The notes under the pieces were generated by a model. It saw only the letters and a list, made by a program, of their open reading frames with translations, did not search any database and was not told where the DNA came from. A DNA stretch of 64,000 nucleotides from Microglena sp. YARC (Eukaryota; Chlorophyta; Chlorophyceae; Chlamydomonadales; Chlamydomonadaceae). How positions within the stretch are numbered: the stretch's first letter is position 1; each line of letters opens with the position of its first letter. Shown here piece by piece: positions 27,113 through 36,117 of this stretch. The stretch spans positions 38,863,186 to 38,927,185 of the forward strand of contig CM039462.1 in assembly GCA_022414725.1 (NCBI GenBank), given 5' to 3'. The position numbers and the translations under genes are program-made.

Positions 27113-27455
27113 TGCAATGATGTTTGATATACTCTTGTTTGGGTATCCGACGATACTCGACGTATGTCTTCTTTCTTGAGGCACAAGATCCGCTTCATGC
27201 GCATTATCATCTTTCCATCGGTATTGGCTCTGTGTGGCAGATCATCATCACTCGTCATAGAATCCGCTGATGAGAAAGGTTCATCGCACTTGGGGCAATT
27301 GTCCCGCGTCTGTATCAGGCCGTGTTCATGCATTTATCGTGACATTCTGCTTGGCAGCATGCGAGTTGTACGCTTTTTTGTGTCGCTTTCATCGGAAAGT
27401 GGCACAATGCACAGAATGATTCGCATGCCATTGTCGGATTGAAATGGGATGTATA
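27094..27455 (-). pseudogene. RING-like zinc-finger protein, frame-broken
   Basis: Minus strand from about 27447: C-E-S-F-C-A-L-C-H-F-P-M, then V-Q-L-A-C-C-Q-A-E-C-H-D-K-C-M, a frame change at about 27337, then NCPKCDEPFSSADSMTSDDD. The Cys/His order C-x2-C ... C-x4-C-H-x2-C ... C-x2-C fits a RING-type finger, typical of ubiquitin ligases in giant viruses. The C-terminal tail is basic. One frame shift separates the halves. Confidence 0.55.
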
Positions 27456-27501
27456 CGTCGTTTATATCATTTACACTTGCTTTGCATGCGCATTGAATGC
27501 A

Positions 27502-28559
27502 TCATCTTGTGGAAGAAGTTATTGTTGATACTTTACACTCGACGGAACATAGCTCATTGTGTACGGCCACACTTAAGCGATCGCCTCTTCCACTGGTCCA
27601 AAATAACACGACGTCTTTGTTAATGTGCAATGCGTCATGTAAGGTTTTGAGATGTTTGTCTGCAGCTGACCCTGGTTGGACAGGCGTGTGTTTCATCTTC
27701 CATACGATGCTTTTGTCGGGGTTGACGAAGCCTTTACCTTCTAGGAACTTGATGCTCGTTCGATTTTCCCCTTTCCTTCACCCCCCTGTATCCATGTTCA
27801 ACCGCGTACATGACGAGCTTATTGCCCTCAGAGTGGTACCACACGTACAGTAGGTCAAACTTCTTAGTCAGCGCGTACGCGTGAGCTCCCAAGTGCCCGA
27901 CTATATCTTCAGCCGAAATAGTTGGTTTGATAGGCACAGTGACCTCGCCGAATGAAGATTGACATGTCCATCATGTACATGAGCCTGATGAGTTCGGATG
28001 GTCGCAAGAAACGGCACAGGAGTTCTTCCTCGAGAGTCTTCATCCCTTTGTACGTCTTTAAGTTGAAATCTACATCCCCCTTTGTTTTCCACTTGTCTAG
28101 TGCCCATTTAATGATACTCTGCATTTGGGATTGTGAAAGCTTGGCATCATCGTATTTGACATTGCTCACCTCATACTTCTTACGATCGTCCAAGTTGTTT
28201 TCTGTGCATTTCTTAAACACAGCCCGTCGATCGGCGGAACCGATCAGATGACCGGTTCTAGATGTTGATCGTGTTGTAGATGCTGATGACGAGGCCCTTG
28301 CTGTTCCAGAGGAGGGCCTAGTTGTTCCAGAGGAGGGCCTAGTTGTTCCAGAGGAGGGCCTAGTTGTTCCAGAGGAGGGCTAGTTGTTCCAGAGGAGGGC
28401 CTAGTTGTTCCAGAGGAGGGCCTAGTTGTTCCAGAGGAGGGTCTAGTTGTTCCAGAGGGAGGGCCTGGATGTTCCAGATGTCTTCGAGTTCGCGGTTGTT
28501 GAGGTGCGAGGTCGTGTAGTTGATTTTTTCATTGTACTTGTTGAAGTTTTCTTATCCAT
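27502..28559 (-). pseudogene. Unknown gene with SGTTRPS repeats, frame-broken
   Basis: Starts at ATG 28559 (MDKKTSTSTMKKSTTRPRTS), then 7-residue Ser-Gly-Thr-Thr-Arg-Pro-Ser repeats, then RRAVFKKCTENNLDDRKKYE, KTYKGMKTLEEELLCRFLRP, TKKFDLLYVWYHSEGNKLVM and LHDALHINKDVVLFWTSGRG. Each part is in a different frame, with shifts at about 28460, 28380, 28230, 27910 and 27700. The last 60 residues resemble the coding segment found inside the family B elements at 39410 and 46668. Function unknown. Confidence 0.5.
28293..28470. repeat. 21-bp tandem repeats
   Basis: Eight units of GTTCCAGAGGAGGGCCTAGTT, nearly exact; one unit (at about 28378) lacks a C and one (at about 28460) has an extra G. On the minus strand they encode Ser-Gly-Thr-Thr-Arg-Pro-Ser. 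Confidence 0.9.
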
Positions 28560-28581
28560 CGGTAAGTAAGTGTGTGTATAC

Positions 28582-28842
28582 AGTTCTCAAAATATTTTTT
28601 GAGGAGTCTGAGGAAGGTTTGTAATATATACAACGTGTCCAAGAGCTCACTACATAGATGGGTCAATGCAGATCAGGTGGGTAAAAGTAAGCGTTTAAAA
28701 CGAAAAAGGAAAGAATTGTCCATGCTTTTACGTTCCACGATATCCAATTAATAGCAGAGAACCCCTTCATGCAAGGATTTGGTAGGTATAATTTGCAAAG
28801 AGTAATGTGAGATTATCGAAATAATTTTGGGACACTCAGTAT
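28582..28842 (+). mobile_element. Truncated 5' part of the family A transposase element
   Basis: Carries the outer segment seen at 46100-46197 (AATATTTTTTGAGGAGTCTG, then GTTTGTAATATATACAACGT) and the start of the transposase (GGTAAAAGTAAGCGTTTAAA), with several deletions, and ends at about 28820-28842 with ATAATTTTGGGACACTCAGT, that is, directly at a terminal repeat. Another terminal repeat (CCGTCGAGTGTA) stands at 28859-28873. Confidence 0.75.
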
Positions 28843-28919
28843 ACAGGTCCGTGTTTCCGTCGAGTGTAGCTGCATGGTTGAATGATTTATTTTTTCGTAT
28901 TCGAGTGTAAATATATTGG

Positions 28920-30416
28920 TTGGGGATAGGCGAATATGCTCTGTTTTTATTCATGTGTTCAGAGTTGCCGCAATTGACGCCTGAGCAGGAGCAAGTACTG
29001 GAATGGATGATGGACCGTGAAGATGTGGCTTGTTCTACTCGTTCTAGTTTTCCTGGCGTCCTCGGTGGAATCCTTGCAGAGGATGCAGGTTTCGGAAAGA
29101 CGCGATTGATGTGCGAGTTGATGGCTCTCCGAAAGGACATGTTGCCTCATCGCAGTGCCGAGGATGGTCTTGTCAGAGTGGCCTCCTACGGTCCGTGCGG
29201 TTACGGGTGTATTTCCCACACTCATTGTAGACGGCGGGTTCTTCGTATCGAACCCGACTAGCTTTCTTGCTGATCGCAAGGTCGTGATCACCACACACGG
29301 TGTGCTTCGGAACCACTATCTTAAGTTTGGTGACGTGACATGGGGGCGATTCGTGGTGGACGAGGCGCACGTCATGCGGAACAAGGGCACTGCTTTGTAT
29401 CGCGCCTGTGTGCATGTGGCCTCTCAGAGTTCGATCCGTTGGGCAGTCACGGCCACTCCGGTTCACAACCGGGACAAAGACGTGCTTTGTCTCGCTCGCT
29501 TCGTGGGCGTGCATGCACAAGACGTTGCGATACTCCGGGACGCGCGCGTCATGCACCACCATGTCGTTGTCCCTCTGGTGGTGGAGCAACCTTGCAAAAG
29601 AAGATGCGGTGGCAGATGTCAATTCTGACATAGAGGTACGACTTGTGACGTTGGATGTCATTTCGCGCGCTCATTACGATAAGCTGAAGGAGGACTATTC
29701 AGCGTCTTCGTGTACATCGAAGGAATTGGATATCGTCGCGACGGCGTGCTCATCGAGTATGGCGTTTATGCGAGTGTTGCGTCTACGCCAGGCCGCCACA
29801 CACCCTCTCATTGCGTCATCTTCGCAAGGTTTGGTATTTTCATCGAGTTCCGCAAAGTTCGATGCGGTTGCTGGAGAGTGTAGGCGCCTCCTCGAAACGT
29901 CAAGGAATGTTTCAGCATCGATGCCTAACGATGATTCCTGCAGCGGGGGTGGTGGTTTTTTGCAACTGGATCATGGAGATGGACTTGCTTGAGGCGTTCA
30001 TAGGGGCTCGATTTAGGGAGGATGAGGTTTGCGTGAGCCGCCTGGACGGAGCGTGCTCCATTGATGAGCGGGATTCGACATTGTACCGGTGCAGGACGGA
30101 TCGTGAGACTACCCGCGTGCACATGCTAGTATGTCAGATAGAATGCGCGAATTGTGGATTGAACATGCAGCATGCCTTCAACAACGTGATCATGATGCGT
30201 CCGCAGTGGAACCCTGTGACCGAATACCAGGCAATTCGACGGGTTCTCCGTCGCGGACAAGAGCGTACTGTTCGAGTGTTGCGGTTGGTCGCGAAGGACT
30301 CAGTTGATGAGCATGTTCTCGAGCGTCAGGCGAAGAAGACTCGAATAATTCGAGATGCAATGCAAGACGATGTGGTCGCTACGACACTTGGCTCGCTCTC
30401 AATTGGTCCATCGTGA
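28920..30416 (+). pseudogene. SNF2-family helicase/ATPase, frame-broken
   Basis: All main motifs are present in order but in three or four frames: motif I GGILAEDAGFGKTRLM (about 29065), VVITTHGVLRNHY, motif II VVDEAHVMRNKG (about 29355), motif III WAVTATPVHNRDKD (about 29445), VLRLRQAATHPLI (about 29780), and the C-terminal NNVIMMRPQWNPVTEYQAIR with RRGQERTVRV (motif VI, about 30180-30270). SNF2 proteins remodel nucleosomes or DNA-bound complexes using ATP; many giant viruses have one. Shifts occur near 29190, 29620 and 29960. The gene runs 1.5 kb, shorter than cellular SNF2 proteins but normal for compact viral ones. Confidence 0.8.
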
Positions 30417-30469
30417 CCTCGTTCACTTCTTCACTTGGCAGGGTCCCATTCAATTCCATTCCATTTTGT

Positions 30470-30626
30470 TCTAAAATATTGTTGGGACACTCTGAATGAT
30501 TTTCGTTCAACGAATCAAAAAAAACTTTGGGAAGACTTGGGATCGCGATGTGAACGCCTCCAAGAACATCCACCAAGATGCGCACCATTGCCAAAAAGCA
30601 AAGATCTGCATCGTACAGTTGTTTTT
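30470..30626 (+). mobile_element. Fanzor-element derivative keeping RuvC-III
   Basis: From AATATTGTTGGGACACTCTG at 30474 to GCATCGTACAGTTGTT near 30620. It keeps GGGAAGACTTGGGATCGCGA, encoding the RuvC-III motif W-D-R-D-V-N-A-S-K-N, joined directly to the AAAAAGCAAAGATCTGCA hairpin arm and the terminus. The interior of the element is deleted. Confidence 0.7.
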
Positions 30627-30639
30627 GTTTGTTATCGAC

Positions 30640-31551
30640 TCAATTTCCTTGCACGAGTGTATTTGTGTATTCGACGAAGAGCGCTGCGCCTGCTTCGATG
30701 ACCTTGCGTTCGTCCGTTCTGTTTCGTCTGTGGACGGTGGCGCACATGTGTTCTATGTACGCGACCCTCTCGATGACCTCCGCATTCGTGCTGATGCTCC
30801 CATCGGATTCTTCCGTGTCGGATGACAACATTCCTATGGTTGATATTGCAGATTCTATCCATACCTTTCCTCTCTCTTTTGGAGTTCTGCAAGCGATGAG
30901 TTTGCGAGCAAGACTGCGCGCGGTATCTTGTTGTGGGGATGGTTTTCGGGGTTTGTAAATGTTGATGCCGCCGGCAATGGTCATCTTGGGACGTACCATG
31001 GCTCTGCTCTTCAGACCGGCGTCCACTCCTGATAGAGAGGATGTGGTGAATGTGATCTGCACACGGTCCATGTATCTATCGACGAGAACTCGGATGCTTT
31101 TTTGGACGTGCATGGGCGCGCATTCGATATTAAGAATGACTACGCGTTTTCGAACCTGCAAACGGTGATTGGTGCACGTGTCGCCATCCGGTTGGTGTTT
31201 TCTGAGATTGGGAAAAAGAGACGCTGTATCGACCATCTCCCGTTCCAAGATCTTGACGAGCAGTCCTTTGTTGTTGTTGTTGGTTAATCTCCCTGGATCT
31301 TCTGAAGCGTCAAACACGAGTACTGGGGGGTATTGTGAGGATGAATGAGTGAAGTAGCTTGTGAAGAGAGTAATCGCATTGTGATGTTCGCGTTTGTAAA
31401 GACTTGTATGGTTTGTATGGTTTGTCACGTTGGAGTCGTTTTTGACTAAGACGTTTTCGATTAGCTCCTCTAAGACTATTCCGTTGATGCCAACACGATC
31501 CCTTGTTACGACAAGGATGCAAGGAATATCTTGGGTCATTTCGGATACCAT
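30640..31551 (-). CDS. Unknown protein, possibly clamp-loader (RFC)-like
   Basis: Intact frame of 303 codons from ATG 31551. Residues 135-190 (RKRVVILNIECAPMHVQKSI then VQITFTTSSLSGVDAGLKSR) resemble the Walker B - sensor 1 - Ser-Arg-finger stretch of replication factor C small subunits, but no Walker A is visible and Walker B lacks the D-E pair, so it would be a non-catalytic relative if the similarity holds. The middle has an Asn run and the C-terminus is basic then acidic. It lies convergent with the SNF2 gene and starts 20 bp from a family A terminal repeat (31571). Confidence 0.45.
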   Translation of the reverse strand: MVSEMTQDIPCILVVTRDRVGINGIVLEELIENVLVKNDSNVTNHTNHTSLYKREHHNAITLFTSYFTHSSSQYPPVLVFDASEDPGRLTNNNNKGLLVKILEREMVDTASLFPNLRKHQPDGDTCTNHRLQVRKRVVILNIECAPMHVQKSIRVLVDRYMDRVQITFTTSSLSGVDAGLKSRAMVRPKMTIAGGINIYKPRKPSPQQDTARSLARKLIACRTPKERGKVWIESAISTIGMLSSDTEESDGSISTNAEVIERVAYIEHMCATVHRRNRTDERKVIEAGAALFVEYTNTLVQGN

Positions 31552-31570
31552 GCCGGGAATCAGATTACCT

Positions 31571-31935
31571 TTACAGTTGTTCTCAAATAAAGCGGATACA
31601 TTTACCGTTTAATTTAAGCTACCCGTATATCCTAGAACCTATGAATTTCTTATACACATCCGGGGGTCCGGGGGATGCTGTCCTTTTACGAACAGGGATT
31701 TTCTGTTCGAACTGCCTTCAGGAAGATGCCCACAATGTCTCTGTCGCAGGTGAATTGACAGTTCTTGCAGGTGTATGTCTCTCCACACTTGTTTAAGAAA
31801 CCGCACATAATCATCAACCAGTAATAAAGTCTTGCTTCTTACGATGACTGAGTGAAACCAAATGCGGGTCTCACAGCAGCTGCATCGTTGAGATGTTCTG
31901 AACTCATCGACGTCCTCCATGTCGTACATTTATTT
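31571..31935 (-). pseudogene. Second Fanzor/TnpB C-terminal remnant with terminal repeat
   Basis: Minus strand from about 31929: DEFRTSQRCSCC, the same zinc-finger entry as the main Fanzor, then after a frame change FLNKCGETYTCKNC and CDRDIVGIFLKAV, that is, the second Cys pair and the RuvC-III Asp. A family A terminus (TACAGTTGTTCTCAAATAA) begins at 31571 but the hairpin segment is missing. The sequence between the Cys pairs differs from the main copy, so this belongs to another Fanzor subgroup. Confidence 0.7.
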
Positions 31936-32024
31936 CAATCTGATATATACTGTTCCTCCGACTGTAGAACCTCTGAGTATCGCTTGGTTGGTTGACATCG
32001 ACAAGAGAGGTGGCGAAGCCCCCG

Positions 32025-32145
32025 TACCACATGCTGTACATGCGATACATGCGGTTCATGCGGTTCATGAGGTACATGCGGTTCATGCGGTTCATGATGT
32101 ACATGCGGTTCATGAGGTACATGCGGTACATGCGGTACACGTTTG
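32025..32145. repeat. 9-bp microsatellite
   Basis: Repeats of ATGCGGTTC / ATGAGGTAC type, about twelve units, coding for Val-His-Ala on one strand or Met-Asn-Arg on the other. The frames through it are open only because the unit length is a multiple of three. It lies upstream of the zinc-finger gene at 32239. Confidence 0.8.
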
Positions 32146-32238
32146 CGTCTATATAGATCGACTCGCTTGTATACACATTCACTGTAGATCGGCTCGCTTG
32201 TGTACACATCCACTTTCTCGAACACCGAATAACAAACA

Positions 32239-33928
32239 ATGACCTCTACGTCCACTGTGCACTATTGCGTGTACTGCAACGTCGATATCGACCCTAACGT
32301 CGATTACGTCTCTGAGCTCTCGTGCACATACAATGGATGTGGGCGAATGACATACCACAAGGTAAGTTCGAGACGAATGATTACATTTGCATGCGGGCCT
32401 TAGAAATGCCATTATTACAGTCGGCGGAACAATTAAATGAAACATCCAAATAAAGTGTACGAGTGGATGGTCCTAAAAAATTCGATTTCTTGCGCAACAA
32501 GTAAAGACATGGGACTTCCGGTGTATTCCGTCGAATGTAGCCCCTCAGTCCGGTTGGTCGTAAAACATTTAAAACTTCCTAACACGTAACAACATGTCTG
32601 ATCGCATTACATCCAGAGAAAACGAATCGCTTTCAAATGTTGACGCATTTGTGGTCAGAGATGTCTTAACACCAAACGAATGCTCTGAATGGATAAAACT
32701 TGCAGAACAAAAAGGGTTCCAAAGGCCATACATTGGAGGAGATATGTTTGCAGGCAAAAGGAAACGTGTTACATTAACAAGCGAAGAACTATCAGCACGA
32801 GTATGGGATAAAATTAGCACATTCATTCCCGCAAGGGTTCATGACGAGAAAGAATACTCATCATTCTCCTTTTCTGGACCTGCAAATAACATACGTAGTG
32901 GTGGTTATTTTCCAACACATGTTAACCCGTTTTTCCGTTTCTCAAAGTATGAGCCGGGAGATGAATTTTCCATCCACACCAGACACGTGTTATGCACGTG
33001 ATGAATGTGAGACTGGGCTTTTGCATCTTCTGCTTCTCCATCTTGTTGTACCTGAACGATAATATGCAAGGGGGTGAGACAGTCATACTTCCGAATTGGG
33101 AATGGAACGAAAAGATCACCATCACTCCAGAACCGGGTCTCGCACTTGTATTTTACCACATGCTACCACATGCCGGACTAGAAGTTATTTCGGGGTGCAA
33201 ATATATAATACGTAGCGATGTCATGTACCGTCGCGTCTGCAATATTCCCTTGTTGCAAGCATCGAACGTTTTTGAATAGGACGCGCCCCCCTTTGCAATA
33301 AAAAATGTCCAGTAATTTTGACTGTATGTACTGACATGTTTTTTTCTCGATCGTGCAGAGCTGCGTCGACACCCATCTGCGCAGGATCAAGCACAACCCC
33401 GGGCAGTTTTCAGGGTTCCAATGCCCCAGAGGAAACGGGAAGGGGGTATTACCCAATGAAGCGCCATGTGTAGGACGCATCAAGAACACTCACAGGTACC
33501 TGCCTCGCAACCAGAAGAAGAAGATGATGAAGAAGATGAAAGTAGATTCCCCCACTTTCCCTTATGCCCAGCCAATCCCCATCAGCGTTTCCAATACTGT
33601 CATAGAGGCCTACTCGCCACCAAAGGTCACCGAAGTCTCCATCATGGACTTCATCTCCATCAAGCCGCAAAGGACGATGAGCAAGCGTGGATTCTCAAAG
33701 CAACTCCATGTGTATCCTGTTGTAGAACAACAGAAGCCTTTGTACGAAGAGTTCCCGCCCTTGCCAACGTATCATGCTAGCAGGTCCCTGACGCCCACTG
33801 AGCCCCCCATGGGAATGTGTGCAACCGAAGATGAAGAGATGTGTGCAACCGAAGATGAAGAGATGTGTGCAGTAGATGTGCACGAACTGATTGTGTTGTG
33901 CTGCCCAGATCTGATTATGTGCTCGTAA
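32239..33928 (+). CDS. Zinc-finger protein split by an intron
   Basis: Exon 1 is 32239-32361 (41 codons: YCVYCNVDIDPN, SCTYNGCGRMTYHK). It ends AAG|GTAAGT, a perfect donor. Exon 2 begins at 33359 after a T-run, a TACTGAC branch-like site (33329-33335) and TGCAG, and is open to 33928 (SCVDTHLRRIKHNPGQFSGF ...). Both borders are phase 0 and joining them gives H-K-S-C, that is, the H-x2-C expected after C-x2-C and C-x4-C. The rest of exon 2 is basic, then Pro-rich, then has two copies of a MCATEDEE unit and a short hydrophobic Cys-rich tail. The predicted protein has about 231 residues. Without splicing exon 1 would stop at 32401. Confidence 0.65.
32418..32541. mobile_element. Short Tc1-type element (families B/D ends)
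   Basis: Begins TACAGTCGGCGGAACA and ends with the inverse of TACATTCGACGGAATA. The interior has AGTGTACGAGTGGATGGTCC, shared with the longer family B copies at 39410 and 46668. No transposase. Confidence 0.75.
32594..33279 (+). pseudogene. Prolyl 4-hydroxylase-like 2OG-Fe(II) oxygenase, frame-broken
   Basis: ATG 32594. Residues 20-60 fit the start of P4H domains (FVVRDVLTPNECSEWIKLAE). The iron ligand block KYEPGDEFSIHT is followed by an extra base where the H-x-D aspartate is expected (about 32980), and the frame is regained at about 33040 with GGETVILP, then LVFYHMLPHAGLEVISGCKY (distal His and the basic 2OG-binding residue) and IIRSDVMYR. Total length of about 225 residues is normal for viral P4H. 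These enzymes hydroxylate prolines in collagen-like or host proteins. The two breaks may be read errors, as everything else is conserved. It lies inside the predicted intron, same strand. Confidence 0.8.
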
Positions 33929-33994
33929 AGTCCCGATCTAAAAACATTGAGAATATGTGTTCATTTGATCGTGGGGACATTTCAGGGCAGGGCA

Positions 33995-34075
33995 TTGAAT
34001 GTTCCTGCCGTGTGTTCCTGCTTCCCGGCGGATTTTGACTGGTTGCAGACCATAGTCTGCAGCGGAATTGTGTAC
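33995..34075. mobile_element. Cut MITE family 1 copy
   Basis: Left half only: GTTCCTGCTTCCCGGCGGAT TTTGACTGGTTGC then CATAGTCTGCAGCGGAATTG. The remaining 34076-34224 has short ends like ACTGTAACATTATTGACC that recur at 36089. Confidence 0.65.
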
Positions 34076-34224
34076 ATGTGTACAACAATCGACCGTCTGT
34101 CCAAGTTGTACATAGAGAATTGTAATTGATTCAATATACTGTAACATTATTGACCGGTCTGACTGTAACATTTGTGGGACGTGCCGTATAAGGAAATTCA
34201 CAATGAATGAATGAAGATGTAAAG

Positions 34225-34491
34225 ATGGCATGTCCCAAATGCAACTAAACCCTCGTCACGCACAATATTACACAAGACCGGAGTACATGCCTACAATGCA
34301 ACGCCTCGTGGTCCATCCACAAATCCCTCGAGTGTAGAGGATGTAATTCAGACGTCGACATAAAAATTCGTCTCCGCCTGCTGAAGGACGGCAAAATTGG
34401 GTGGCATAAATGTGAAGAATGCGGGATGCATACAAACGTGGAATGTGCTTCTATCCATCACATTGGACACCATGATGCTGCGTGTCTCTAA
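34225..34491 (+). pseudogene. Zinc-ribbon protein with an in-frame stop
   Basis: From ATG 34225 the frame reads MACPKCN, then TAA at 34246-34248, then stays open for 81 codons to 34491 with three more Cys pairs: CLQC, CRGC, CEEC, and a His/Cys-rich end (HKCEECGMHTNVECASIHHI). Four evenly spaced C-x2-C pairs mark a tandem zinc-ribbon protein, of the type seen in viral transcription or RNA-binding factors. The stop could be a mutation or a base error; no alternative start before the second pair exists. Confidence 0.5.
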
Positions 34492-34569
34492 AAACGAGTG
34501 TGAACAACGCCGCACACACACACACTCTACTTGTGAGTTTCACGCACAGACCTCTCGGTAATCAACTGT

Positions 34570-34676
34570 CTGTGTCCCCAAATCAGTATCGGGTGGTGCT
34601 TGAGGTCGATGAGCGGCTTCTCGACGCGTCTCGGCGAAACTCGAGGGGGGGCTTTTGAGAACTACTGTACAGCCCC
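34570..34676. mobile_element. Fanzor-element terminal remnant
   Basis: CTGTGTCCCCAAATCAGTAT and CTCGACGCGTCTCGGCGAAA match the segment at 42984-43050 beside the Fanzor 3' end; it stops at a TTTTGAGAACTACTGTA end at 34676. The hairpin part is missing. Confidence 0.65.
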
Positions 34677-34734
34677 AAAATGTATCCATTTTCCGATGCT
34701 CGAAAGTGACTCTGTTTCACGAGCGAATGTGAAA

Positions 34735-35373
34735 TTATGTCTCGAGGCGCTTGAATTTTTGCAACAAAGTAAGGCCATGTCGATAAGGCATCTCTGCATC
34801 ATGGGATGACAGTGGTGTGTGCAGTGAGAAAGCGTGGTACCCGTCCGATTCGACAAATTTGTTGACCATTATCCGTTCGACGTCCTGGTGCACCCATTCG
34901 CCGGGATTGCCGTTCAAAGCGTACCCAAAGGAAAAGAATTTGGCAGGGTGTGTGTTGGTGTCGTGCAAAGCCAGGACTGTAGCATCCGTGATCAAACCTT
35001 TAGCCACCAGCCTATCGTACACTGCCATCTGGACGTCATAATCATGGCAATCGAAGAACACGAGGTCGAGTGGTGAGTCTCCCACGTCATACGACTCAAT
35101 GTGACGAGCATCTTTGCGTAGAACGACGTGGTTTGGAGCGATTTTATGAACGGGTTGAATGTCCACTGTGTACATCACGCTCTCTTCCGGTTTGGCGAAC
35201 GCCTTGATGAAATTTGTTGCAGAGTACCCTGATAAACCACCGATTTCCAGGATGCGCTTCATGCGCATTCCGCGAACAGTGGCGTATAGAAAGAGGGCTT
35301 CGGTGTCTTGCACCGGCCCACACACCTTCTCCGAGATCGGTTGAATGAGGTGTTCCAAGTCGTAATGAACCAT
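34735..35373 (-). CDS. Class I SAM-dependent methyltransferase
   Basis: 212 codons from ATG 35373. Motif I is ILEIGGLSGYSA near residue 40, followed by an acidic residue at the end of strand 2 (YTVDIQP) and motif IV-like LDLVFFDCHDYD near residue 107, then VLALHDTNTHPAKF. The order fits the Methyltransf_24/O-methyltransferase type that acts on small molecules or sugars; the substrate is unknown. The frame is intact. Only seven bases separate the ATG from the end of a transposon (TACAG at 35381), so its promoter, if any, lies within that element. The other side also ends in transposon debris (34676). Confidence 0.85.
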   Translation of the reverse strand: MVHYDLEHLIQPISEKVCGPVQDTEALFLYATVRGMRMKRILEIGGLSGYSATNFIKAFAKPEESVMYTVDIQPVHKIAPNHVVLRKDARHIESYDVGDSPLDLVFFDCHDYDVQMAVYDRLVAKGLITDATVLALHDTNTHPAKFFSFGYALNGNPGEWVHQDVERIMVNKFVESDGYHAFSLHTPLSSHDAEMPYRHGLTLLQKFKRLET

Positions 35374-35380
35374 CAAGAAA

Positions 35381-35960
35381 TACAGTTGTTCTCAAATAAA
35401 GTGGGACACACCTTATACTCATCCAGAATGCAGATCGTTGCTTTTGGGCAACGTTGGGCGTTTAAAGATATTTCATTTTTGTGTTTACTACAACCAATTG
35501 CAGAATGTCCGGTGTTGTGACCGAAGCGCAATTGAATGCTGCTATTACTCAGCTGCGCAATGACCCCTATGATACCCCACCTGGGTCAGTTAGCAGCTTA
35601 CAATTGTTATCCTCTGGGCCAGCTTAAATGCTGAAATACGGGATGAAGGACACGAAGGATTGGGACCTTGATACAAAACCTTTAGCTGACCTACCCAATC
35701 AATTGGGTTCAAGGGTCACCGGTAAGGGTGTCCCACAAATTCTGTCTCTGACTGTACCAAGCATGTGTATTTCTGGCGGTACACTCTGGTGTCCAACTAA
35801 AACTCTTAACTACGTTTTTGATCTCAGAGATGTCTGTGAAAGGCGTGTGTCACGATGATGATGCTTCTCGCGTTCGTTCTGCATTTTGGGGGGCCTTGGA
35901 GTGAGACAGTGTCCCGCCGTTTTCGCAGAGGTGTACCAACATTATTTGAGAACAACTGTA
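35381..35960. mobile_element. 580-bp non-autonomous family A element
   Basis: Left end TACAGTTGTTCTCAAATAA followed by the hairpin segment GATCGTTGCTTTTGGGCAAC; right end TTATTTGAGAACAACTGTA at 35960; TA on both sides. The interior (35446-35930) is not Fanzor sequence. It contains a 40-codon frame at 35504-35626 (MSGVVTEAQLNAAITQLRND) and a longer open stretch to 35858, neither recognised. It may be an element that has captured foreign sequence. Confidence 0.75.
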
Positions 35961-35984
35961 TTACAAACAATGGGCGTTCCTCAG

Positions 35985-36093
35985 ACTCTCCTCAAAAAAT
36001 ATTTGTAGTGAACCACGGACATGTATCTGGTTTCAGGGGATATCATTCAAATTATCCAGATAGAGTGTCCAAAATTATTTGAGAACATAACTG
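35985..36093. mobile_element. Solo transposase-side end, family A
   Basis: Matches 46103-46197: CTCCTCAAAAAATATTTGTA, CAGGGGATATCATTCAAATT and AAAATTATTTGAGAACATAA-CTGTA. Nothing else of the element is present. It lies right behind the 580-bp element, 25 bp before the RNase III stop. Confidence 0.75.
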
Positions 36094-36117
36094 TAACATT
36101 ATTGACCCCTCCATTGG

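Larger units (their letters stand above)
32362..33358 (+). other. Predicted 997-bp spliceosomal intron
   Basis: Donor GTAAGT, acceptor TCGTGCAG behind TTTTTTTCTC, branch-like TACTGAC 24-30 nt from the acceptor. It contains a MITE (32418-32541) and a complete hydroxylase gene on the same strand. A long intron in a compact genome suggests later insertions into a short one. Confidence 0.55.

Noticed and set aside
31919..32242. A 107-codon frame with Val-His-Ala repeats
   Set aside because: A 9-bp microsatellite keeps several frames open on both strands; no start context or conserved part.
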